Assembly (NCBI GenBank): GCA_039654915.1
Contig: CM077599.1
Coordinates: 24,179,501 to 24,243,500 of the forward strand
DNA from: Aquilaria yunnanensis
Taxonomy: Eukaryota > Streptophyta > Magnoliopsida > Malvales > Thymelaeaceae
Direction of reading: 5' to 3'
Length of the DNA: 64,000 bases
In this document: one piece after another, positions 32,651 to 44,073 of the stretch
Numbering within the stretch: the first letter of the stretch is position 1
Layout of the letters: the number at the start of each line of letters is the position of its first letter
Notes under the pieces: model-generated
Told to the model about the DNA's origin: nothing
Database searches by the model: none
The model's input: the letters and a program-made list of their open reading frames with translations, nothing else
Position numbers and translations under genes: made by a program

Positions 32651-33329
32651 TTTTAAATCCTCATCTTCCTCCTCCAGCCATTTCAGTCTCCTCATTTCGG
32701 TGTTAAACGAAACCGTGACGCCGACCACCGCTGAGCTCGCCATCGCCATCAACGGACCTGGGGTAGCTCGGAAACGGTTTTTTTTGGCTCCATTGGACAG
32801 ATCTGGTACAATTTCGAAGGTATTGTGCTATATTTATACGGTTTTGGGTCAATTTTCTTTGTAAAAGAAATTTTGGTAGATTTACATTTCTTTCCCTCGT
32901 TTTCTTCAGTTCGTACCTCCATCTGTTGCTTTGAAGGGTTCTCTGTCCTGATTCCTGTGCTTCTGAAGTTGTTGGAGGTAAGTTTTATTTTTTTTTCTAC
33001 CAATCCGAAATTGGTTTCGTTTCTGCAGAAAAAAAAATTCTATTTCTTTTTTTTATGTTCCTATGAAAATGTATGTATTGTGTCTATTGTTCCAAGATAG
33101 TTATGGTTTTGTCCAATTAATTTCTGTTAATTAATTTTTGTTTGTGGGTATTTTTAGCGATGGAAAAAGGTTAATATGAAATTTATTTGTTGTATTTTAT
33201 TATGTTAAAGGTAAGTATTTTGAATTTATGATAAAGATTATTGTATAACTTTATTAAATCTATATATTTTGATGCTAATTGGTTTAGGTATGGTTCCACT
33301 TGATTGATTTAGTGTAAATGGTTATATTA

Positions 33330-33738
33330 TGTTATGGTGTAATACTAATTAATAATGATTATAATAATAATAAGAATACTAATAATAATAATATTTGCCC
33401 AATAATATAAAAATAAAAGTAGTAATAATAGTAATTAAGAATAGTACGTACTAGTAGTAAGTTAGAAAATAATAATAATGAAACTAAGTAATAATAATTA
33501 AGTATGATATGGTCAATTATTTTAATTTCATTAATAAAAAGAACAATATTAATGAGAAAGATAATAATGTAATAATATGGTTAATTAAAATAAAAATATG
33601 AACAATATTAGAATAATAATAATAATATCCCCGCTAATGATTATAATAATTCTAATAGTAAAAATAATAATTTTTTCCCAATAGTTAGAATAAGAGTTAT
33701 AGTTGTTATAATAGTAATATAAATAATACGTGGGAAGC

Positions 33739-33795
<57 letters not shown>

Positions 33796-33959
33796 GTTAT
33801 TAGTATAATAATTATCATATTAACCATCCTTCTAAAATAAGGAATACTATTTATATATAATAATGAATATAATTTATCTATTAATTACAATAATACCCAT
33901 AGTAATTAAATTTGAGTAATAATAATACTACACCCATAATAATACAGATAATAATAATG

Positions 33960-34028
<69 letters not shown>

Positions 34029-34950
34029 TGTACCCAATAATATAAAAATAATTATACTAATAATAATTATTAAGTATAGTACGTAGTAGTTGAAGTAAGT
34101 TAGAAAATACTAATAATGAAACTAGGTAATAATAATTAAGTCTGATATGGTCAATGATTATAAATACGTGAATAATAATATCAATAAGAATGAGAAATAT
34201 AATTGTGTAATAAAACGCTTAATAATAAGAATAATATGAACAATATTAGAACTTTAATAACAATATTAACGATAATGATTATAATATTTATAATAGTAAA
34301 AATAATTACTTTTGTGAATAATTATATTAAGAGTAATAGTTCTTATAATAGTAATATTAATAATATGTTGGAAGCATAATGATAATAATAATAATAATAA
34401 CAACAACAACAGTAATGGACATAATAATAATATTATTGACATTATTATTAGTAGTAGTAATACTTGCTATTATAATGATATTAATAATAAAAGTAATCAT
34501 AATTTTAATAGTAATATTAATAAAAAGCTTAATTATTATAATTAATGTTATTAGTATAATAAATATCATATTTACCATACTTCTAGAATTACGAATACTA
34601 ATTCTATTTAATAATGAAAATAATTTATCTATTAATTACAATAATACCCATAGTAATTAAATTTGACTAGCAATAGTACGTTACCATAATAATACCCATA
34701 GTACTTACATTTGAGTAATAATAATAATATACGCATAATAAAACAGATAATAATTTTTATTATATGTACTATAGTAATAGTACATGTACTAGTAATAATG
34801 GAAAGTAATTATAGTGATTATAGTAATGCGTATAATAATTATTATTACATCATTATAATAATAGTAATATGCGCTGCACAATCATAATACTACTACTAAT
34901 AATAATAATAATATGATGGTTTGTTCTATTATATGATATATTATCAAATA
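33330..34950. repeat. TAA/ATT-rich low-complexity interior of CACTA
   Basis: Dense AATAAT runs, including pure (TAA)n tracts at 33740-33793 and 33960-34026. Two long blocks (about 33360-33900 and 34030-34680) resemble each other, for example the words GTTAGAAAATA, GAAACTAAGTAATAATAATT and TATTAGTATAATAA, suggesting an internal duplication. Open frames here are artefacts of composition. Confidence 0.8.
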
Positions 34951-35017
34951 ATAATTTCGTGATAGCGAACTTTGATGACACTGGTGGGTTTACGATTATG
35001 AACAGATTTAGTTTATA

Positions 35018-38000
35018 ATGGAGTCGGCACGTAGTTGGATGTATAGTAACCATTACTTGCCTGGCCGAACGGGTTACACACAAGAGTGGGAGTCCAGGGT
35101 TAATGAATTTATATCATTCGCTGTCTCTCATCCTGAAACAATGAGTGGTTTATGTATTCGCTGTCCTTGTCGGAAGTGTAAAAATTTGCGGTTTAAAGAG
35201 TCTGACGAGGTCAGAGTTCATCTGTACAAATGGTGGTTTAAGCCTTTTTACTTGAATTGGACGGCTCATGGGGAGCCATTTAATGAAGCATCAGATACAG
35301 ACCCGGGGGTGGGTGGCTTTCATAACTTTGACGAGGGGTCTTCAACTAATCCATATAAAAGGATGGTATTAGATGCCGTTGGGCCTAATTACTCACAAAT
35401 TCTGGAACACAATGTTGCAGAGCCGAATGAAAGTGCAAAAAAAAATTTTAATTCGTTGAATTCAGCATCAACTCCTCTATGGGATGGGTGTGAGAATCAT
35501 TCTGAGTTATCTACTGTTGTCTGTCTTCTTAACCTTAAGTTTGAGTATCACATGTCACGAGCATGTTTTAATGGCATTGCCCAACTGATGAAGGAGACTC
35601 AACCTACAGATAGTAAGATGCCATCAAATTGGTTTGAAACGAAGAAATTAGTTTCGCAATTGGGTCTGTCTCACCGGAAGATTGACGTTTGTGTGAATGA
35701 TTGTATGTTGTTCTAGAAAGATGAAAGTAGTGTGCGTATTTGTAAGTACTGTGGAGCTGAGAGATATAAGCCAAAAAATGGAGGTCGTGGTATAGATCGA
35801 TCAAGAAAAACCATGCATTATTTACCACTAAGCCCTCGTCTGCAACGCTTATTTGCGTCAATGTCAACAGCAGAGCAGATGAGGTGGCATAAGGAGCAAA
35901 CACAGTTCCCAGGTGTTATAAAGCATCCATTAGATGGTGAAGCTTGGAAACATTTTGATCGGACCTACCCATGGTTTGCTTTGGAAGCATGAAATGTCAG
36001 ATTGGAGTTGTGTGCCGATGGATTTACCCTTTTTGGACCATCTGGAAAACAATACTCTTGTTGGCCTATTATCGTTACTCCGTATAATTTGCCCCATTGG
36101 ATGTGTATGGAAAAACCATATATGTTCCTTTCGTTGTTGATTCCAAGTCCACGTAGCCCAAATCATAAGATTGATGTTTATCTAGAACCTCTAATAGAAG
36201 AGCTACGGCATCTGTGGTTTGATGGCCTTAAAACATGGGATGTGTCATTGAAAGAAAATTTTATTCTACGAGGAGCATTAATGTGGACCATAAATGACTT
36301 TCCGGCTTATGGCATGCTATCAGGATGGATGACACATGGGCGATTGTCTTGCCCTATTTGTATGAGCGAAAGTAAGGCATTCCAACTTAAGTATGGCGGG
36401 AAATTTTCATTTTTCAACTGTCACCGGCAACTTCTTGGCCAGAACCACCCATATAAAAGAAATTGTACTTGTTTTAAGAAGATGAAATCAGAGAAGTCAT
36501 TGCCTCCCAAGCGCTTATCAAGTGAGGCTATATTTGAAAGAATCTCGTGGATTCCATTAATTGGTAACGATGGTTCACAACATCGCCTGTGCGATTATAG
36601 GAAATCACATAATTGGATGAAGCGAAGCATTTTTTTTGGAGTTACCATATTGGGCCACGAACTTAATCCGACATAATCTTGATGTCATGCATATTGAGAA
36701 GAACGTGTTTGAGAATATATGAAATACTGTGATGGATGTTAAGGACAAAATGAAAGATAATGTTAAAGCATGGAAGGACCTCGAAATTTATTGTAATCGG
36801 CCGGAGTTAAACATGGTTCCACTTAATGATGGCCGTTCATTCAAACCAAAGGCGAGGTTCACATTTTATGTTAACCAAAGGCAAGATATGATTGCTTGGG
36901 TAAAATCTTTATGACTCCCTGATGAATATGCCTCTAATCTTGGGAGATGTGTTGATACCTTTGGTTGCAATATGTATGGCATGAAAAGTCATGATTGCCA
37001 TGTTATGATGCAAAGGCTTCTCCCCATTGCCCTTAAAGCGCTTTCCGAGAATATATGGAAGCCATTAACGGAGTTAAGCCTATTCTTTAGAGACTTGTAC
37101 TCTCCAGAGCTGCATGATAATCACTTGTTGGCGTTGGAGGCCAATATTCCAATTATAATTTGTAAGCTTGAGAGAATTTTTCCTCACGGGTTTTTTGATG
37201 TCATGGAGCATCTCCCAGTTCACTTGCCATATGAAGCAAGGGTTGGAGGACCTGTTCAGTACCGATGGATGTATAAATTTGAGCGGTGCATGCATGACCT
37301 AAAAATGAAGGTTTCTAATACTGCTCATATTGAGGGATCGATATGTGAAGCATACCTTATTGAGGAAATTTCCATCTTTTGCTCTCATTACTTTGAATCC
37401 TATGTTCCCTCTATGATGAACCGAGTACCGCGAAATAATGATGGTGGTCCTGTCCCATGTAATGGTGAGGGTAAAATCGATATTTGGTCCCCTAACTTTA
37501 AGGGTTGTCCTAATGTGGTCCCTTATCTCTAAAAGTGACTATTAAAGTCCCCTAACTCAACTAACGTGTCCTATTTTGGTCCCTACTGTCAGTTCTGCCG
37601 TTATGTTGGATGGAAATTGCCTACGTGGCACATAGATTGCCACGTGGCAGCTTCTTTTATAATAAGAAGTGACTAGATTGAGAAAATAATAAAGTTAAAG
37701 CTAAAATTGACATAAAATAATTTTAGTAACCTAAAAGTTAGTTAACCCAATCTTCCCCCATCTTTCCCAATTCCGCCGCCACGCCTCCCCAATTCTTCTT
37801 GGATTTGAGCTGGCCGTCGCCGACCACCTCCGGCCTACCCGCTGCCAACCGGAAATCCGCCTTGATACCCACTCGGCCACTTCCTTGTCATCCACTATCT
37901 CGCCGCCCTCCGTCTCGCCAGTCCGTTTCGCCGGTCCTCTCGTCGCTACCCGTTTCGATCGTTGGATAATGAAGTGGCGCGGCGCTACGATTAAGGTGGT

Positions 38001-39912
38001 CAATGAGCAGAAAAAGGAGCAATTTCTCTTTTTTTTTTTTGGGTGGGGTTTCAGTTGATGATTTGAAACTACTGTTCATCGGATGGGATTAGGGTGGCCG
38101 CTGGAAGCTCTTCATCTGGGACGGATGCGAGTCGGGTGGGATTCGTCAAGTAGGGCCCATAGGATCCATCGAGTCATCCGTCCGTCGCTTCGATTTCCTC
38201 TGGCCTTTTCCACCTCTTGCGCGTTATCCACATTCTGCTGACAAGTCAAAGCGACGAATGACGAAACGGACGAATTGAATGAAGCATCGAAGAAACCTGG
38301 GATGAATCGAAGAATCAAAGAAACCGATAAAATGACGATGAAGAAACGACAATCAGGCTCAAAGTTGAAGGATTCTAAAGAGAGGAGGAAACGACAATCA
38401 GGCGAACGACGATCGAATTGGGGAGGCGTGGCAGCGGGATTGGGGAAGATGGGGGAAGATTGGGTTAACTAGCTTTTAGGTCACTAAAATTATTTTATGT
38501 CAATTTTAGCTTTAACTTTATTATTTTCCCAATCTAGTCACTTCTTATCATAAAAGAAGCTGCCACATGGCAATCTATGTGCCACGTAGGCAATTTCCAT
38601 CCAACATAACGGCAGAACTGACAGTAGGGACCAAAATAGGACACGTTAGTTGAGTTAGGGGACTTTAATAATCACTTTTAGAGATAAGGGACCACATTAG
38701 GACAACCCTTAAAGTTAAGGGACCAAATATGGATTTTACCTGTAATGGTGAGTTGTGGTCCATATTCACCTTTCCGAGACGTCCATATGGTGCATGTAGA
38801 TATAGATTCCTCACAGACAATGAACTCAGACTTGCAACCACATACGTTCTTCTAAACTGTGCTGAGATCAGGCCATATCTAAAGTAAGTCATCGTTAATG
38901 ATTATCCGGTACTTTAATTATTTTGAAGTTCAGGACTAATCATCTGACGAAACTAACATATTTTCCTCATTTCTGTATTTGCTCACAGTATGTTTGTGGA
39001 CATGGTAAGGGAAATTGCACCCGATATAACCATGTCTGAGATGGACATACACATTGAAAACAATTTCTCAAGCTGGCTCCGACACTATGTACGTGTGCTT
39101 TTAGTCACTATGTATTGCAATATGTTAAGTTATAAACTTCCAGATATATTGTCCTAAAATGAAAATGTTTTACTTAGGTTGATGACCCAGGTAACAATAT
39201 TGTCGATAACATCTTGTGGGATGTTGCATGTGGAGCCTCACGTCAGGTAGAGACATGGCCGGTTTATTTCACAAATGGGTACAAGTTTCACATAAGTGAA
39301 TGGGGCAAGGACAAATCAACATTTAATAGTGGAGTCTGCATACGAAGCACGAGTTCAAGCGAAGTTGAATGTGATTTTTATGGTATATTAGAAGAAGTCA
39401 TTCAACTCGAATATCCTGGCTATCCACATAAGAATGTTGTCTTGTTTAGGTGCAACTGGTTTGACCCAACACCTGAACGTGGAACTCGAATGCATAAACA
39501 GTTTGGGTTAGTTGAGATCCGGGATAGCCGTAGATATCAGAAGTTTGATACTTTCATTCTAGCATCACAGGCTGACCAATTTTACTACACACCATATCCG
39601 ACAAAGTTACTTGAAAAAAATGGGTGGTCAGCTGTTATGAAGATAAAACCTAGATGGATAATCCAGTATGCAATTGTTGACAAGGATGACATTTATCAAG
39701 ACAGTGGATCCATGAGTTGTCAAAGAATTGAAGATGACCCAGTTGAGGAGTTAGCTGACCCGAGTGTCGGTGATGATATTGAAGAATATGTACTTGAGGA
39801 GGGGGGATTTAATGACGATACAGATGATGAGGAGGAGTTTATATCCGATGACAGTGACACTGAAGAAAATGAGGAGTTTCACGAGAATGGAAGCACTAGG
39901 TCGAATGACTGA
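35018..39912 (+). pseudogene. TnpD-type CACTA transposase, broken
   Basis: The large En/Spm transposase in recognisable order: Transpos_assoc-like zinc-binding N-terminus (ATG 35018; RSWMYSN, CRKCKN, HLYKWWF), Transposase_21 core (about 35960-36700; GALMWTINDFPAYGMLSGW, CPICM), DUF4218 (about 36970-37460 and 38740-38885; SHDCHVMMQRLLPIA), and after introns DUF4216 (39214-39650; WPVYFTNGYKFH, DPTPERGTRMH) with an acidic tail. Lesions: TAG 35714-35716, TGA 35990-35992, a frameshift near 36660, TGA 36720-36722, TGA 36912-36914, and the MULE insertion in the DUF4218 exon. Confidence 0.92.
37470..38740. mobile_element. MULE-type element nested in the CACTA transposase
   Basis: Long terminal inverted repeats of about 330 bp (37470-37799 and 38412-38740) begin GGTAAAATCGATATTTGGTC and end CATATGGATTTTACC-like. 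They are flanked by TGTAATGGTGAG on both sides (37458-37469 and 38741-38752), in register with a 9-12 bp target duplication. Removing the element rejoins the DUF4218 frame. The interior of about 600 bp has no clear transposase; GC-rich parts may be captured host sequence. Confidence 0.92.
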
Positions 39913-40073
39913 AGATAACAGTTACCATGTGTAATGATCACGAGTCATTTGTAATGTTTAGAACATATTTGGTAAATTTATGTACCCCTAATACTCCATA
40001 ATATATGTCAGTAATTATGTTTAATTTTCTTACGTTATGTTTAATTTTCTTACTTAGATAATAATAAATGCAG

Positions 40074-41763
40074 ATGCCGCGTAAAGGGGATAACACCTAT
40101 AAGCGCCGACCTGGGAAAAGACCATTTGCGCAGTTTAAGGAGGTCATGGAGCCAATACTTAATGCTCGATAGAGGATGGGTTCTTCATTCTGGGCACAAG
40201 ACGATGTCGGTGTAGAGATGCAGGACACAACAGTGTCAGCGACGCACGTCCACTCACATGAGCACCGATCTGATGGCGGTGGAGGCACGACATCTGGACA
40301 TGGATCTGGTGCGCGCCATGTTAGGCACCCGATACTAACGACTCATCCCTCAGATGATGATATACATATTGATGACATCCCATCATCGATGTCACAAACA
40401 CCAGCCCGAGTGCGGATGAGGATATCCCCACATAGTAACATGTAAGTGATGAATATCCTACAAACGTTATTACTTACATTACTGTGAATCATCAAGAAGT
40501 CACTAAGTAGTCATTTGAACTTTGCAGATTCATTCCAGCTGCAGCGATACGGTTAGTGACACCATGTTTCACTACACATTTCAAACCCTATTCTGATTGG
40601 TCCTCCGTCTCTCCATCAGACCTTCAGCAATGGTAGCGTGTTTTTGAGGTATAACACGTATATTAGTATGATAATGATGTATTAAAGTCAAAACAACTAC
40701 TTGCTTTTTTCACGCTAATAGTTTACACATATTAACCTGTACAGAGGAGTTGTGAGTGGGATCCAATACACCATAATGAGGTGTATCGGGTGTGGAATAT
40801 CTTAGGAGCACAGCATTACAAAAGCATGATGTCAGAAATTCGACGTGTTAAGGATCCTGTTAAACGTCGAGCAAAGGCAAACTTTATGTCAGATGCTGCA
40901 TATGCGGAAATAGAGGCATATTGGGCTAGTCCGGAGTTCATTTAGAAGTCCGCTAGATTCAAGGCAATGCGAGCAACAGTGACTGACGAGGATTCACAGT
41001 CTGGCTCTTGCAGCGCGACATATGCAGGGGAATCTATCTCGATGTCTGCACATCGAGAGCAAATGGTATGTATCTCATAAATGTTCTTTCATTTTACATT
41101 TAAGTAAATAATGAACTTAAATTACCTATTAATCTTACGTTTCATTCAATTAAAGAGAGAGAGATCTAGAAAAGAAAGACCCTGGCTTGTTTAAGTCCTT
41201 CAAGCAACACATAAAATAAAAAATGGGAAATATGTTAGTAAACGTTGTGAAGAAGTTGCTGTAAGTATTATAACTTTTTGTTGTAAACTATTCTTAAGAT
41301 ACTTACCATGTTTTACCAATAATGTCTAGCTCAAATGTATTTTATTATGTTTTTGTAGACTTGTATCAATGCTGAGATTGAGGAGCAAACACAATAAGAG
41401 GATGGATTAGAGACAATTGATGAACTAGCAATAATTAGTACTGCATCTGGCGGTAGAAGGAGAGGGCGTGCTTTTGGATTAGGATCTGAGCAGTGTCTCA
41501 TACTGGGCCGCCGACTGCCAGGTGCCATCCCATCTATCGACATCACACAGACACCGCAATTTAACGAGCAAGTACAGAAGATGATGGCGGAGGAGAATGC
41601 GCAAAGGGATGCCGAGTACGAGAGGAAGCTTGAGAGAATTAAGAGGAGACAAAGAGCAGAGATTGAGGCGAATAGAGCCGCATTGGAGGCAAACCGGGCT
41701 CAGCTGGAGATTATTTGTCGTTCACTAAACCTTCCGTGCCCGCCGGCTCAACCAGTTCCATAG
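40074..41763 (+). pseudogene. TnpA-type (Transposase_24/Ptta) gene, broken
   Basis: Begins MPRKGDNTYKRRPGKRPF at 40074 and runs through at least four exons. Recognisable parts are the W/F-rich middle (QHYKSMMSEIRR, YWASPEFI) and the family motif SGSCSATYAGESISM near 41000. The last exon (about 41430-41763) has GRRRGRAFGLGSEQ and a charged coiled coil. In-frame stops occur at about 40169, 40637 and 40945. It is presumed to bind subterminal repeats. Confidence 0.85.
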
Positions 41764-42631
41764 TATCCTGATGACTCGGACTCGGAGGATGAGGAGATAG
41801 TTGGGACTCCGTGATGGTCGTCATCAACAGGTAAATCATTTCATAATTTCTTGTGTTATCAGACTTACATAATAATTGTTAGACCTAATTAAGACTCAGT
41901 TGAAATTACTGAGATGTGTAATCCGTTGAATGTTGTATGGTTTGTTCCAGACATATATGTTCTTGTTTTAATTATGGTGTATTAGAGAATATTTGATGGA
42001 AATTACGTGTGCATATCTGTGTAATCTTTATTGCTAAGCAAGGCTGGGGGAACTTTGGAATTGGTATGTCCGTTTCGAATTTGTTTCAAATAGGGAAAAA
42101 TACAAAACAACCGCTGCCTGGAATGCTTAATGTACATTACCAACGCGCAACCGGGGTTTACCAACTCACACTAATTGGTAATTACCAACTGTTATCCGTG
42201 TTGGTGCTTACCAACACTGTTACCAACGTGTATGCAAGTTGGTAATTACTAATGGCTTGCTACCAACTCGCACGCGTTGGTAATTACCAACTTTGATGCA
42301 CATTAGTAATTACCAACCCCCTTACCAACTGCTGTAAGTTGGTAATTACCAACGCGGTCTCCTACCTACTGGCATGGCAGTTGGTAACTTCAACTACGCG
42401 TTGGAAACCAAGGCCGGTTCCTGACCGTTGGTAATTACCAACATGCATTTTACCAACGTGCACGTGTTGGAATTTACCAACGTATTAATTTTTGTGCGTT
42501 GGTAAAAAAATTTCCAACGAATCGAATACCAACGTACGTTTACCAACGGCTCCGCGTTGGTGAATTCAGTTTACCAACACGCAGCAGTTGGTAACTGTGC
42601 GTTGATAACCTATCAAATTTTAGTAGTGGAA

Positions 42632-44073
42632 ACTGAAACTTTGCTGTTAAAACCAGATCCTGCAATAAACAGAAATACAACAACAGTACTTGCAACATAA
42701 TTTGTAAAAGAAAAAAAAATACTGCAAATACTTAAACAAAGCTTCAAAACATAAATGGAATGCATTTGAACCATCTGAACTGAGCTCTATCTCAAAACAG
42801 AAATTCTGCTGTTAAACACAAATACTGCAGAAAATAGAAATGCAGTAGAAAATCGGCACAACTTTCAGATTAGGAACAAATACATTTTATTTCTGAAACA
42901 GTGTCTGCAAACATACATTTAAGAATGTAAGGCACCAGGTCCTTGGTAACACTTCTATTCAAATAGAACAAACAAATAGTAGCAGTCTAGGCATTACAAA
43001 ACAAAACTCTACAGAAGGTATGACATAGCAGCCTGAGGCTTTCATGGATAGCATTCGTCTAGTATCCATCATGCTTAGTGAACAGTACCACAGGTAGCAA
43101 GACTAGACTATGTCTACACACACTCTTGACAAAAGCATAACTTGCATATCCTGAGAACCATTAGTTACAGCAAAGCAAAGTATGATTCTGTTAACTCCAC
43201 TGTAATACTACTCAGAAACCTTAAAGCCATAACAAATACCTCTTGAGGGTTTTGGTTTACTAGCAAAGGCTAGCCTTACTCGTCACCAGCCTCTGACAAC
43301 TCTCCTGATCATTAGAAAACAGTAACAGGATAAGATGACAAAATCTCAGTTAGGGAAGATAGTTGCTTTCTAAACTCCCTTTTATAGGAGCACATTTGTG
43401 TGTGTATGTCATTTGCCTCTCCCTCTCTGTAATTGCTTTTCCATCCTTGTGTATTGCAATTGAGAGAAAGTAATATTACTTATCAAGTTGAATGTTAAAG
43501 CAAATGTTTGCAATTCATTTCATATACCCGATGCAAATAGCACTAGTTGAATCTAAAAGCAAAAGAACTGCAAGATCAGTAATATAATAGGCAATGGAGA
43601 GACAAACTACCTTTATGAATTTGGTGGTTTGTAGATGAGGCCAAACTATCAAACTATCAAACTATCAATCAATTGTGTTGGGTTAAAATAAGGCTAAAGT
43701 ACGACATTAAACCATACATTTTACAATAATATTAGCATTCAACATTGCAATCAATGTGCAATGACATTGAAAATGGAATAACTTCATAATATGTGTGTAG
43801 GATTTTATTTAACAAGAGCAAAATCAAGTTTTCTTATTGGGAACTCGTGCATTAGTGATGTTTTTTTTATTAAAAAAAATCCACTACTACAATGTATGAA
43901 CTAATTAATGTTGTTTTTTGTTTTATTTAAGAAATTACATGTTAAAATACATCAATGTGATTTGTGAAGCAATTCATGTTGTCTTTTGTTTGTTCAGATT
44001 CTTTTAGAAATTAAAAAATCATTGTTTTGACATTTTGGTATCAACATCTTGATGTGCCCTCTTGATTTTACAG
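42632..44073. other. Intron 4 remainder of copy A
   Basis: Collinear with copy B 56955-57665, then with 58918-59520. In place of the copy B segment 57665-58918 there is a 155 bp second copy (43363-43518) of the sequence that follows exon 4 in both loci. No coding region. Confidence 0.8.
43363..43518 (+). repeat. Displaced duplicate of post-exon-4 intron sequence
   Basis: TTGCTTTCTAAACTCCCTTT through CAAATGTTTGCAATT matches 31092-31255 and 56506-56660. It sits about 12 kb downstream of its partner within the same intron of copy A. Confidence 0.85.

Larger units (their letters stand above)
32165..42628 (+). mobile_element. 10.5 kb CACTA (En/Spm) element, inactivated
   Basis: Starts CACTACTAAAAAATGGG and ends ATTTTAGTAGTG, with 3 bp duplication GAA (32162-32164 and 42629-42631). 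Copy B retains the uninterrupted site (about 56952, GCTAGAAACAG). Order: subterminal repeats, a leader-like block (32650-33300), 1.6 kb of TAA-rich DNA, a TnpD-type transposase (35018-39912), a TnpA-type gene (40074-41763), then subterminal repeats. Both genes contain stops, so this copy is dead. It carries a nested MULE at 37470-38740. Confidence 0.96.

Noticed and set aside
37800..38410. Gene fragment captured by the nested MULE
   Set aside because: The interior is GC-rich, but no convincing exon or domain could be named, so it is mentioned only as a possibility in the MULE entry.
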